A DNA stretch of 64,000 nt from Pelobates cultripes (GCA_933207985.1 OW240916.1:266853093-266917092); one strand, 5' to 3'. Shown: positions 1 to 11,659, counted from the stretch's first letter. A program made the numbers and translations. The notes: generated by a model not told the origin, from the letters alone.

Positions 1-215
1 ATCATTGTTATTGGTACTGGCATTTAAATATGCCAACATGTTCCGCAGCGCTGTACGATTGGACAAAAAGCACTGCCACATGTTTGTTCTAGAGGCACCT
101 ATAAGCTATGTATATTGTACATATACATATGTAACAAAATAATATGTATTTTTTTTCACTGTTTGATTATCGTTGCTTACTTTTTCTTCTATTGTTTTTT
201 TTTTTACATTTGCAG

Positions 216-446
216 CTCATTTGGATGTGTTCTTTGACTCTTATTGATATGAAATATGCGTACATAAAGACACAGAGTTTGGAAATGGCTAGTCAAGAGT
301 ATCTTGACGAGTACAGTACAAACAACTGTCAGCCATGTCAAAATGATGGCGCGGTGACGATTGTTGATGTTGAATGCAAATGTGCCTTCACCAAATATTA
401 TACTTGTTTAGGCTGCCAGATTTTGAAGTCAGACTTGTATGTATAA
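216..446 (+). CDS. C9: Complement component C9 (terminal MAC component), C-terminal coding exon, partial
   Basis: Codes in frame from a strong splice acceptor (T-rich tract then TTTGCAG ending at 215) to a TAA at 444-446, giving about 76 residues. The block NCQPCQNDGAV followed by VECKC and a final LGCQI is the EGF-like module that ends the MACPF complement proteins; the preceding IKTQSLEMASQEYLDEYS matches the helical lead-in of C9. C9 is a secreted plasma protein that polymerises into the membrane attack complex pore. The protein ends soon after the EGF module, as in C9 and unlike C6, C7 or C8, which continue into a thrombospondin repeat. The gene lies 5' of FYB1 on the same strand, the human order. 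Odd points: relative to the usual CxCxC pattern one Cys is replaced by Phe and a nearby Gly by Cys, and the stop lies 2 nt before a GTAAGC donor-like site. Upstream exons are outside the window. C8 or a diverged C9 paralogue is the alternative. Confidence 0.72.
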   Translation, partial: LIWMCSLTLIDMKYAYIKTQSLEMASQEYLDEYSTNNCQPCQNDGAVTIVDVECKCAFTKYYTCLGCQILKSDLYV

Positions 447-1116
447 AGGTAAGCCATTTATTATTCAAATCTGTGCATGCTAATTTCAAACCGTAGCCTT
501 GAATTAATATTTTTGTATAAGCTTTTCTTTATTACAGCAGTCACCAAGTCTATGAGAATTTTTGTTGCTAAATCATTTTAAAAGCTTATCCAAAAATATC
601 ACAACATTTTGGATAAAAAAAAATTCTTTAGGTTCAGTGAATTGGAGAGTTTGGGTTACACCTTGTAGTTCCATTGTCCACTCACCACAACCAGCCTTTT
701 ACAGAATACCCTCCTTGTCTTGCGAGTCTTGATTTTGGGATCCTGCTTTAGGTCCCTGGTGTCCCACATCTACGGACACCGGGGAACTGTTCCCAGCACA
801 TTAGATCTACTCTCGCTGTGCAGTAGGCACTAGTAACATGCAGGGAGCCTCCTGGTCAGGCAACCCGTCAATAGCCTGATAGCATTACGCTGTTGCTGCT
901 CAATTGTTAGCTTCCCTGGTTCATGAAGGCCAATATCCCTGTTTTAAAGGAACATTTCAGGCTGAATCTTATCTCTTATCATCCTATTTTAATGCATGTT
1001 ATATTATAATATTAACACACATCTATTTCACATTATTACTTAGGAAGTAGCTAAACTATTAATGGAAATTACGTGTGTTTGTTTCCTATATCCACATTTA
1101 TCTATCTGGGAATAAA
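447..1116 (+). other. Probable C9 3' UTR with a possible short UTR intron
   Basis: Directly after the stop there is AG|GTAAGC (donor GT at 449) and, 89 nt on, TTTCTTTATTACAG|CAG (acceptor AG at 536-537), so a 3'-UTR intron 449-537 is plausible. The first canonical AATAAA downstream is at 1111-1116. A moderately conserved interspersed repeat occupies about 680-910. The 3' end is inferred, not demonstrated. Confidence 0.35.
680..910. repeat. Interspersed repeat of unknown family (copy 1)
   Basis: Contains the phrase TCCCTGGTGTCCCACAT followed by a GACACC-GGGGA motif that recurs at 59426-59462, where the spacing is preserved. No terminal repeats or coding capacity were recognised. Confidence 0.35.
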
Positions 1117-4100
1117 CTGTAAAACGTTCTGGTACACCTTGATGGGGAAAGCGGTTTAGAAAACATGAACGGTTAATTCAATTTTCTGGTTTTAACCAAC
1201 TGGGTTTTCCCCAATTGGAGAATGACCCTTTGCGTTTCCTTCCTTGCTTGTGTAGCTGAAATCCTATTTTTTACACTTTCCCTAGTGTGTTTTTTTCCCC
1301 GTTGTTTTACCCCTTTTTTATTCTAGAACGTTTTATATTATAAGAACCTGCTGATTTACTAATATGAGGTTCCTAATAGTTTAAGCTTTGTAAACTTGTA
1401 TTCCTCCTTTTCTTCTAATGCAAAATAAAGAAAACTGCATCTATGTCAAGGAAAGTACCAGGTCTTATTTACAAAGTGTGTTATATCAACATTTAAAATT
1501 ATTATAGGTAACAAATGGAATGTGAATTGTGAAGATAATTCAATAAAAAGTAAGATCTGCTTATTCTTAGGAAACAAGACAATGTATAAGCTTATATTGC
1601 TATAATGTAGCATTTTAAACTGTAACTATCAACAAACATTTTAAAACATTTAAGTTTTGGGTTTTTTTGGGGGGGAGAGGGTTAAACAAGGGAGCTTCCA
1701 ACTGTAAAAAAAATTATAAAAAATAAACAATAAATATATATATATTTTTTTTTTTACCAAATATGATATTTGATGCAGTTTTCACATTATATTTATTCAT
1801 TAAAACAATCTATAGCGTCAGTCAGTGCCAGTGCTTTCACCTTTGGAATACTAGATGTTTATATCAGAAAACTGTGATTTATATTGAATTAGAAATCATA
1901 TTTCACACAAAGAAAAGCTGTGACTATGTATGATTTGGGTTTTTTTCTAGTTATTTTGTCCTACACATATAATTCACAGTTTATTGAATAATCCTTTTCA
2001 CAAGTAGACAAAAAAAAAAAGTATTGCAACAGAAAGAGAAGTAAAGTAACGGTCTGCAATGACTGCTGAATATGCAAATAATATACATCTATATATTTAT
2101 AGCTACTTTGGGGAACCGAGGCAAAAATGTTGCTGACTTTTTATTCGGGGGGGGGAATTTATTCCTTTGTTCTCTAAGTGTAAAACTAATTTGAATTTTA
2201 AAATAATTTTCACGTAAAGTAAACATTGTGTATTATCAAAATCCACAGAAAAATGTTTTATACAGATGACATCTTTGATCAAAATATGTTTTAATTATAA
2301 TAGTCATTTTTAGTTTTTTTAATAAAAGTCTGAATTTTTATTTTAAAAAACATGTAAACTGGATTCTGGCCAAGATGGTTATACTATGAAGAATCTGCAA
2401 TACATCCAGGCTTCTCAGAGGCATAGTGGCGTAACAACCACAGTCGCGAGGGTTGCAGCGGCGGCCGGGCCTGTTACTCCAAGGGGGAGTTAGAGGTGGG
2501 AATGAGACACAAGGGGGAGGGCAATTTTAGCACCAGGGCCCAGTGGTTTCTAGTTATGCCTCTGGTACAGCTCTGTTGTATATAATAGTTCTCAAGCACA
2601 GTCTCATCGGGACCGACTAAAATCAGAGATCTTGTTTTTTTTTGTTTTTTTAAATGCACATAGTCTTCTCAGTATGGAATTATAGGATTCCTAGGTCAAT
2701 CAATTCTAAAGCATTAACCTGAAACAACCTGACTCTTTTCTTTTAAGTTAACTTTCCCATAGGGATGTACAACAGTCATCTCTTTGGGACACTGCCATAG
2801 CTGCCATTAGCAATACTAACTGGACCAGTACTGTCCTACAGAGATAGGTATGGAAATGCACATAAAGTTGAGCCTTAGTGTTTCAAAAATAACTTTAACC
2901 CTGTGCTGTTTTTATTTATATAACCCAATTATGCTGATAAAAAGTGCAGTCTCCATATCCTTGTTGGCATTATTATGCACTATATTTCTGAATGCAATTA
3001 TGCTGGAACCTTCTTATTTTACACTTATCTAACAAACTAAAGGTCTCATCTCAAGAGATTTAACATCATTTTTTTCTTTTTGCTAACTGATCTGTTCAAA
3101 CTTTAACAGCACATCTCCCCATAGGGAGATGAAAAAGAAAAGAAAACGATTCTGTTAGACGTTCGCCCTCAGCTTAGCAGCTTGTTAAAAATGTTTAAGC
3201 ATTTTATTTTCAACCAGGGTACAAATCAGCAGTAATCCCCTTAACATGTAAACACTCAGCTAGACCATACTAAGTTCTAACCCTCTTTAACGTTTAGTGT
3301 TTCTCGCAAGATGCTATTATATATTTTTGTTTTGGACATATAATTGATATGACAAAGTATTTTTAATGAACTATCTTTATGCACATAATGTATAGAAACA
3401 AACTAAATAGCTTCATTAGCTGTGTCACCACAGGGTGGAAAGCAGTTGGTCACATGCCAGATTAGGCAAGAAGGCACAGGCTACAAAAAGGGAACAAAAA
3501 ATGACTTCCAATGTATACTGTGAAAACAATAATAGAATTCATGAAATGCTTAAAGGGAATTAGTAGATAATTTAAAGATATCCTTTAACTCATCACATTG
3601 CAATATAAAGGGCCAAATTTATCAAAGTAAAATGAGTGCAAGTCTAAACTCATCCTGTAGATGGCAAAAGTTACCAATGTTCTAATCTTTTGCAAAATGC
3701 CATTAGTTCACAACAATATATCATGTTTTTTTGTTTTTTTAATTCTCAAACTAATTTTATTTTATGGAAACAAAATGCATGGATGGTAAATTTGAAGACT
3801 TTTCTCCGAAATTCATGCTCGCGGCAAACGAGTGATGGTTTACAGATTTCACAGGAGTTTTTTTTCCCCAAACATTTTTGCTCATTCCTGGACTTGGCTA
3901 CTGTTGTTTTCATTTTTATAACTTTGAACTACTTATTTTTTATTTACTTTATACTATTTTATACTTTTTAAATACATCAAATACCTGTTTTGGTTTTTTT
4001 TTGTTTGCTCTGGACTTGGCTGCTATTGTTTTGTACTTTACTATTTACTTTATGCTATTATTTTATACTTTTTAGGCTCATCCTAACCCTTTTTTATTTT

Positions 4101-4700
4101 GCTCATTCAAGCTTACTTTTCAGTGTATGTTACTAACTAAGATCACCCACACCACGTGTTTTCCTTATACTTTCATTGGCTCGTAGTACTAGCAGTTTCC
4201 TTGCAAACGTCTCTACATTTCCAATACTCAAAACGATACAATATGACTGCAAACAGAAAGCTATAAACAGTTCTTGGGCCCTTATGAGATTATGAATTTA
4301 CAATAGGTGTTTAGCATCAATAATTCAAGGCAGGCTTGAGTCACATCTTGGAATTGTGCCTTTAATCAGACAAGGTCATAGAAGTCACTTTTTGTTCAGA
4401 AAATGAAGGACGTGGGAGATTTGAGATATCTGTAGCTTGGTAGACACAATTTTTATCTACCTTACATTTCAAACTCCACTAAGAGAGAGAAAATTGCAAA
4501 ACCACAAATCTAACACGTGTTTTAAGGGTCTGCAAGTATTAGTGCTCATATGTAGAGGAAATTAAACAATATCAGATATTATGAAGGTGTGGTAACAACT
4601 TGTAACATTGTTAAGGAAGAAACTGCGTCAGAAAATAGCAGAACAATAATGGTTTATTCAAGCCTTGCCAGAGGCAGTTTGGTAGAGATGACGGAAGTTT
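1117..4700. other. AT-rich non-coding DNA between C9 and the candidate FYB1 start
   Basis: No credible exon or RNA gene seen. Two minor structures lie inside: an inverted-ended element at 2415-2573, and a local tandem duplication in which a roughly 70-80 nt T-rich segment containing CTGGACTTGGCT occurs at about 3888-3969 and again at about 4010-4075. The short ORFs here are low-complexity Phe/Leu runs. Confidence 0.6.
2415..2573. mobile_element. Short inverted-ended element (MITE-like)
   Basis: Starts CAGAGGCATA-GTGGCG-TAAC and ends GTTTCTAGTTATGCCTCTG, so the ends are imperfect inverted repeats of CAGAGGCATAAC. No matching 8-bp flanks could be found, so the superfamily is uncertain. G/C-rich interior compared with its surroundings. 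Confidence 0.45.
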
Positions 4701-4775
4701 TCATTTTTTTATTTTCTGTTTATCCCACTTACCCAGAAAAAAATAATTGTTTCTTTTTTTTTTTTTTTGTCCTAG

Positions 4776-4968
4776 TACAGAGCTCTGGTAAATGAAAGAC
4801 ATTGTCAATTTTTCTGTAGCGAAAAACACAAATGCTGATTTCTTGATAAGAGTGAATGCACCACAAACAGAAAAAGGGGAAGTGTTTAATGCTGTGTTTG
4901 GGATAATTATTAAACTGTATGACAGTACATTTTCTTTTTGTCCCAGGAATAGTATTGGAGTTACAATG
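4776..4968 (+). other. FYB1: Candidate FYB1 5' exon ending in the start ATG
   Basis: The recognised FYB1 exon at 44789 opens in phase 0 with D-T-S-S-N-V-K-S-L, which aligns with the human protein from its second residue, so the initiator ATG should be the last codon of the previous exon. The best match found upstream is ACAATG|GTGAGT, with ATG at 4966-4968 and a consensus donor. Two good acceptors precede it: a long T tract ending GTCCTAG (exon from 4776) and CTTTTTGTCCCAG (a 22-nt exon from 4947). The frame is open back to an ATG at 4792, so an N-terminally extended form is also conceivable. Several GGAA (ETS/PU.1-like) sites lie nearby, as expected for a leukocyte promoter, but they are common by chance. 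This would make intron 1 about 39.8 kb. Inference only; transcript data would decide. Confidence 0.3.
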
Positions 4969-5049
4969 GTGAGTACACTATTGTTTTTACATTTTTTTTA
5001 CTGTAAACATATTGAAATTTATTTTAAAATATTGAAATGGAATTAACGA

Positions 5050-6523
5050 AAGGATTTGTTGCATAGAATTCTAATACGGTTCTCTTTTTAAAGTCCCTTG
5101 CTTTCACTGTTCGTGTTAAGCAAACAATGCTTTGGGTAAGAGTACAGAACGAATGAATGTGTGAATGATTAATATGACAAGGTTTTACACCATTACTCAG
5201 ATATATATTTTTATCATAAATAAAAAAAATAAACATAGAAATTAATGTATTGCTTAGAGAATGCATATATGGTAAATGTGAGAGTTTCATTTGTTTATTT
5301 TGTTACTTATTCCTTTTATACATCTGTTCTATTTTGTACTGTAGTTTATTTATTTTTTTATTTCAGTTTCACTGGTGATCATATGTGATGTTAAGGATCA
5401 CATATATGTCAGGCATGTTGTTTCTCGCTGTTAAACTCATCGTTGTGGTGATATAAATATTTTATTTTTGCGATTGCCATCCATGATTCAGGTCCAGCAA
5501 ATGTGGATGTACTTATCTAAATATTAGTAAGAACATCTTTTGGAATGTCGACATTCCTGGCAGCCGGAACACTGATACTTACGAGTACCTATTGTAATAA
5601 CCATCAGTTAAAACTTGCTACCCTAATTACTAAAATGAAATTGAGGTTTACTTTTATGCTTGTTAAAACCCACTATTTTCTGTTACTTGTAGAAAATAGT
5701 TTTTGACAACATTAGTTTTTTTTTCTTTTTCACCCAGGGTATGCTAAGGTATTTTAATGTAAATCCAGCTCAATACAAAAATAACTGTAAGAGCGTATTG
5801 CATGCAAACATATTTAAATTAACAACACCCTACCAGAAAATCTTATTGGTATCCTTTTAGATTTACGCCTTCTTGAAAATTAGTTTTTTTTCTCTTTTCT
5901 CTTTTTTTTTCTTATACTTTTTTTTCAGCCATTTAATTTATTGCTTTGGAGTACTACATTGTATAAATGTATATGTTATACCGCTGTCCAATCCTGTTTT
6001 GAAGGTGAATCAGAGTGGAGAATAATATCAGTTCTTAGTTCTGAGCGGATGAAACACCCTCTGGCTCCTTACAATGATATGTAAACATTTGAATAAAGCC
6101 GCCAGATATGTGGTCATATCAAGCGCTGTACTGTTTGCATTCATTAACTACATTGTGTCTCAGTTCCCTTAGACAAAGTAAATTCTTTCTAAATTATATT
6201 GACCTGAAAATGTTGACTTTAAGAAGTCATGTCATTACAGCAAATGATATAAATAGACCTTAATAATGAATTATTATAGCTCAATGTGTAGGACAATACA
6301 GTATAGTTCAGTATCTGTTGCTGTAATGAGAGTGTGACTAGCTGTGTACAGCACCAAGTATATGGAAATCAGTATTGTGATCTTTTTACCCAAGCAAACA
6401 CATTCCATTATTTCTTTCGTTCAATGAATGTGTGTGAACCTGAGGCTCTATTGTGCTCATTTTGTTTTCTCATTAATCATGTCAAACTAGAGAATCACCT
6501 GCTCTAAGGTTTAATTAGACTAT
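5050..6523. other. Non-coding AT-rich interval, nothing recognised
   Basis: Contains T-rich pyrimidine tracts (for example around 5890-5932) and a short local palindrome near 5381-5408, but no exon, RNA gene or bounded repeat that can be supported. Confidence 0.6.
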
Positions 6524-6531
6524 TTCACATG

Positions 6532-6717
6532 TAGTGATGTTGCGAACCGTTCGCGAACTTTCCGCGAACGGCTCGCCGCGGTACTCCGGTCAGCTGACAC
6601 ATCCCGGCCAATCTCCAGCAGACCCTCCCTCCCAGACCCTCCCAGGATGTGTCAGCTGACCGGAGTACCGTGGCGAGCCGTTCGCGGAAAGTTCGCGAAC
6701 AGTTCGCAACATCACTA
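6532..6717. mobile_element. Foldback hAT MITE with 8-bp TSD
   Basis: Starts TAGTGATGTTGCGAAC and ends GTTCGCAACATCACTA, flanked on both sides by TTCACATG (6524-6531 and 6718-6725), the 8-bp duplication made by hAT transposases. The element is an almost perfect hairpin: arms 6532-6604 and 6645-6717 (73 nt, 2 mismatches) around a 40-nt loop. It is CpG-rich (TTCGCGAAC motifs). Its ends and inner phrases (CAGCTGACACAT-like, CAGACCCTCCC) match the left end of the 5.96-kb hAT at 11299, so it is probably a deletion derivative mobilised in trans. No coding capacity. Confidence 0.9.
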
Positions 6718-7075
6718 TTCACATGTTGATCGTAGGAGCTAAAGAGACATCAGTGGCATTGCTAGGTGGCAAAAACAGGGGCTTCAGCCCAAGCTTTTCA
6801 TAGTTTTGGCAACAATAATGTGTGCATAATTAGTTAATCTTAAGAAAAGTTATTCAAAATAAATAAATGTATTTGTAATTTTTTTACAGAGTATATAATA
6901 TGTGTAGAAGTTCAGTTTATTTTTGGCAGTAGAAATTTTCTAAATTTGATTTGTTCCTCTTTTAATTATCATAGCCCTCACAGAAAACAAAACTGTCACC
7001 AAAAAAAGCATCTATTTATATAAAGTAGACATCACAGGCTATTTATCTAAGGATATTTTGAACTTTTTACATAGG

Positions 7076-7228
7076 TGGTGTGCTTGACAGCCACTAGAGG
7101 CGGTCTTAGTCCTGCAATTTCTCTAAAACTGCAAAGATTTACATTGCAGGATTAACACGGACAGGGACACTGCACCTAATCCACTTCAATGCGCTGAAGT
7201 GGTTTGGGTGCCTATAGTGTCCCTTTAA
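7076..7228. mobile_element. T2/Kolobok-type MITE, truncated copy
   Basis: Carries GACAGCCACTAGAGG and ends TATAGTGTCCCTTTAA, the inverse of the TTAAAGGRR terminus that defines amphibian T2 MITEs (TTAA target duplication). The left terminus is missing or diverged. Related copies are at 27592-29116, 42244-42432 and 50110-50200. Confidence 0.6.
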
Positions 7229-8639
7229 TATAATCTTTATGTTAACCCACTTTATAGAATTAATGCATTTTTCTATTTGTTTATAAAAGCCTTTCTTTCT
7301 CGCTCTTTCAGACCAGGCCTGGACTGGCCATTGGGCAAACCGGCAAATGCCCGGTGAGCTGCGAAGGCCATGGGCCAAGGCCACCAGGAGAGATCAAAGG
7401 ATCTCCCCTGCGTACCCATGCAGGGCAGCACGGGCCCTAATTGGGACCACTGACCCTTCATGGGACAGAGAGGAGATTCAAGAAAACTCACGAGCATGGA
7501 GGGGAAGAATTGCATGCCGAACAGCCTTTGTTTTCTCGCAATCTCTAATATGGTATGGAAACCGTATGGAAACCGACCAAATAATCAGCCCACAGGACCA
7601 CCAGGGATCATCTTCAGTGTGCTCCCCTGTACCCCAAAAAGGTAATAAAAGGGAAGAAGGAGCAAATATGATATACATATACATTTTTTATATTATTTAA
7701 TTAAAGCTCCTACCCCTCTCCCACAAACACACAAGGAATAGGCAAAACCATTAAAGGCAACTTTATTCCTTATTACATTTAAATTATATCATTTTATGCA
7801 TAATAACTAACGTGTAATTAATAGAACCTCTTGGTGCCATACAGGGTGTTTTAATGTCCATAAACACAGGGTGTCAGATAGAACCTGCTGACTTGAAATT
7901 GTTAAACTGTTTGGTGATGAAACAAACACACTGCACACACTATATACCCTGTAAATATACACTATACTCCATGCACTTACATACAAACATACTACACACA
8001 CTCTATAGCCCTTAAATCACCCCATGCACATACATACATACAAACATACTAGATACACTCTATACCCCCCATATGCACATTACAGCCACTGCGCATACAT
8101 ACAAATACAAACACCCTACACACACTCTATACCCCTTACATAAACAATACACCCCATGAACTTACATAAAAACACACTACACACGCTATACCCCCCTATA
8201 CATTGGCGGAACAAATGTAGAGAGGACCCTGGTGCAAGACATGTTTTTTGGCCTACCACTAACGAAAGGGTGGGCAAAAGGTAGAACCCCATCTGTCGTA
8301 CAAATCCCACAATGCTATGCCAGTTGAAGATCGACCATTTCTCCATCCTTGCAGGGTTTTATTTGTAAGCAATATTTGTTTGTTTGAATGTAAGCATGTT
8401 ATTTTATAGAGTATATGTGTGCATATATAGATGTAATTGTATATACTGTTGCCATTGGAATGCGATGGTGTGCATGTGTCTAGTGTTTGCATTTGAATGT
8501 TTGTATGTAGTGTTGTTTTTAAATGCAGGTGTACATTTGTCTGTAGTCTTGGTATGTGAATGAAGGGGTTTTTTTGTATATAATTTGAGAGTTTTAATAC
8601 AGGGGTGTGTTTGCATGTTCTGTTTGATTTCTGGGATGT

Positions 8640-9019
8640 ATGCATATACATACATAAACGCTGCAACATACATACATACATACACAGATAAACATACACA
8701 CTGACACACACACACACATAAATACACATACCATGATACACAGATACGCACCCTGCCAAATATCGGATCCGCCCTGGGTGCCAAATGCTCCAGGTATGCC
8801 CCTGCATACAAACACACTTACACGTACACACACTGACACATACAAACACCCTGACACACAGATATACACACTGACACACTAACACAAACACACTGACAAA
8901 CAGATAAACACACTGACACAAACACACTTACATATACACACACTGAAAAATACAAACACCTTGACACACAGACTGGCACACACATACAATCACTGACACA
9001 AATACATACACACATATAT
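8640..9019. repeat. CA-rich low-complexity tract
   Basis: Irregular repeats of CACACTGACACA and ACATACACACA-type phrases. Long Val/Cys ORFs on the minus strand (up to 222 codons) are by-products of the dinucleotide pattern. The Penelope-like element inserted at its right edge. Confidence 0.85.
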
Positions 9020-9297
9020 CGAGATCAGGAAGGAGGTTCAGCGCTGATAGGAAAACAGAGAATATGACAACAAGGCAGCACACCTATGGAAAAGGGGAAT
9101 CCCCTCTAAGCCCCTTAGAGTACAATGAAGAGAAAAGAAGAAATAAGGTGCGCCTAAGACAAGTAGAATAATAATATAAAAAATATTGAGAATTACTAGA
9201 GAGTACGAGCAGCGATACCTAATAGTCCGAATATAAATAATCCACATATGCAGGTGGTAGTCCTAGTAGTACAGAAAATGGTATGTAAAGTCCCAGA
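9020..9297 (-). repeat. Penelope pseudo-LTR, downstream copy
   Basis: Bases 9020-9206 repeat 20090-20277 in the same orientation with few differences (start CGAGATCAGGAAGGA). Bases about 9112-9297 recur in inverted orientation at 20278-20449. Direct plus partial inverted terminal repeats are characteristic of Penelope-like elements. Confidence 0.85.
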
Positions 9298-10147
9298 TGT
9301 ATATCCGCAACTTCGAAGTGGATATGTGGAGAAAACAGAAGACAAGGGAAACTCCAATGGTAAAGTATGAATGGTAAATAATATTGTGTATATAGTAGTA
9401 GAACTATTCACAGTATTCAGAGCTTAAATCCAGCTCTGGCATGAATGGCAAAAAGTGGAATAATCCCCACTCAAGGATATATGGTGCTCCTCTTTTGTTC
9501 TTTAGTAGAGTACTTTGATGGAGAAGTCCAGCTCGGGATAAAAGGATAAAATATATAGTGCTCACTGTATAGTTGATAAAATGTTGAAACAGAATAAAAT
9601 ATACTCACGGTATATAGAGCAGACGTACTGCTCGGTGGATGGCGTATGGGTGGTATAATTCCCACCTTGGGATTCTTGGTACTCCAATATGGACAAAAAG
9701 GCAGTAGTAGTCAGGTCTGAATAAAATAAACTTCCAAATAATAAAATTGTACTAAAAGAAAGTAAAATAATTCTATGGTGGAAAGAAGAATGTGGCAACC
9801 AAATATATAATAGCCAAATATTCCTTTATTAACACTTAGATTATATTTAAAAAGTTCCTATATGCGTTTCGCCACAATAGGCTTCATCAGGTAGAAACTT
9901 ATAAGAAAGAAAACAGACCTAACATATAGCACTTATATAAGAAACATAAAATTGCACCGATAAATAAAAATTCCCGCCAAAATGACATCACCAGTGTCAT
10001 GGGAATGGAGACAATTCAATAGAAATGTAGAGAATATCAAAAATCATTATGAGAGTGTTTAAGATATAGTATATAAATGAGAAACATTGTTTGTAATAAA
10101 AATATTCAAAAATGAGGCTTTGCAGTATCAGAAAATCTATAAATTAT

Positions 10148-10193
10148 AACATCACGTGACGCGGAAGTAAATGAGAACGTGTCACGTGATGTT
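10148..10193. repeat. Perfect 13-bp inverted repeat within the Penelope tail
   Basis: AACATCACGTGAC (10148-10160) and its complement GTCACGTGATGTT (10181-10193) flank a 20-nt loop. It holds two CACGTG E-box cores. It lies in the non-coding 3' part of the element; function unknown. Confidence 0.8.
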
Positions 10194-10859
10194 AGGTGAA
10201 CTGCATGTGTCATCCCCTAATGGAACGCACATGCGTTTAGACTCAGGAGCCTCTGCTGAGCGTGTCACTCTGTGGACGGAGTGTTATGATCAGAGTGGCA
10301 GGGACAATATTCAGAAAAGCATTAAAATGAGTTGTGTGGTGGCTGCACTGGTAGCACATAAGTTTAGGATCATACACTCTCCAAGTTCAAAACCCAGCAG
10401 CGGTCACTTAATATATTCCAACAAATAAACATAGGTGTAATGCCATTAAAACAGAATGTAAACATAGATAAAACTATAACATTAGTAAAATAGAATAAAT
10501 GTATACACAGAAATATAAGTTATGTATGCAATAATACAGTAAGTGTAAAAATAAACAATCAAAAAATGACTTGATATAAATACAGTGAATTGCGTAATCA
10601 AATAATTTTAAAATTATAGTGGGAGGGTTGCATAAATGATAAAAAAAACTGCAAAAAAATACTTTTATTTAAAAAGATTACAAAAAATTAAAAAGGTCAA
10701 ATTCTATATTGAGGCCTCGTGGCGTGAGGGTCGTCAAGTTATAAGCCCATTCCATTTCTTTACTTCCTAAAATCTTTTTTATATTGCCTCCTCTCCATGG
10801 GATTTCACATATATCGATACCTATACATTTAAGTAATTTGGGATTTTTATTATGCAATT

Positions 10860-11298
10860 AAAGTGCTTTCATACTAAATGATTTTCATACCCTTTGGAGA
10901 TGTTACGACAGTGTTCTGCTAGCCTAATTTTAAGATTTCTGGTTGTCATTCCAACGTACTGGAGCCCACATGGGCACTCAAGTAAGTAAATCACATTTTT
11001 TGTGTTACAATGGATACATTTATTTGATAGGTCTTTTGTGTGACGGATGACATAAAGGAAATGGTCTTTGATTTAATGGTCGCGTCAGTACGTTTACAGG
11101 CTATGCACTTATTACATTTAAAAAAAACCCTTAGGTTTAGTAAACGGGGAGGGGGAACTTAAGTGGGAAGCAGTGCTTTTTGCTTTAGTAAAGTTATTTG
11201 TGAGGATAGATTTGAAGCTGGGTGCTCCTCTAACTACAACATGAGGTTTATCGGGAATAATCCCAGCTAGAATATCATCCTGTTTTAATATATGCCAA
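10860..11298 (-). pseudogene. Penelope GIY-YIG endonuclease domain (C-terminal half of the polyprotein)
   Basis: On the minus strand the frame enters with YWHILKQDDILAGIIP, continues through a Cys-rich stretch (CNKCIACK, then NKCIHCN) and reaches IYLLECPCGLQYVGMTTR followed by LKIRLAEHCRNI, the GIY-YIG core of Penelope-like endonucleases (YLLEC for GIY, YVG for YIG, with the downstream Arg and Glu-His). A frameshift lies just before the second Cys pair and a stop after NHLV. The start of this segment was joined to the RT part now at 17267 before the hAT insertion: YWHI appears on both sides because of the target duplication. Confidence 0.82.
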
Positions 11299-11659
11299 TA
11301 GTGATGTACCGAACGGTTCGCCGGTGAACGGTTCCTGGCGAACATAGCGTGTTCGCGTCCGCCGCGGACGGCGAACGCAGGCGCGGTTCGATCCGCCCCC
11401 TATTCATCATCATTGAGTAAACTTTGACCCTGTACCTCACAGTCAGCAGACACATTCCAGCCAATTAGCAGCACACCCTCCCTAGCAGACCCTCCCACCT
11501 ACTGGAAGGCATCCATTTTACATTCATTCTCAAGCTGCATGCTTAGTGAGAGGAGGGAAAGTGTAGCTGCTGTTGATTAGATAGGGTTAGGCATAGCTAG
11601 GTTAGGGTTAGGGTATGCTTTTTTTTTTCTGTGTAATGTAATTGCAGTTAGTTGTCTGC

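Noticed and set aside
680..910. Possible additional C9 exon
   Set aside because: Part of this segment recurs at 59426, so it is a repeat, and no long frame is open.
2474..2659. 61-codon minus-strand ORF
   Set aside because: Overlaps an inverted-ended repeat and has no domain.
8259..8927. 222-codon minus-strand ORF
   Set aside because: Val/Cys/Thr pattern is a translation of CA-rich low-complexity DNA.
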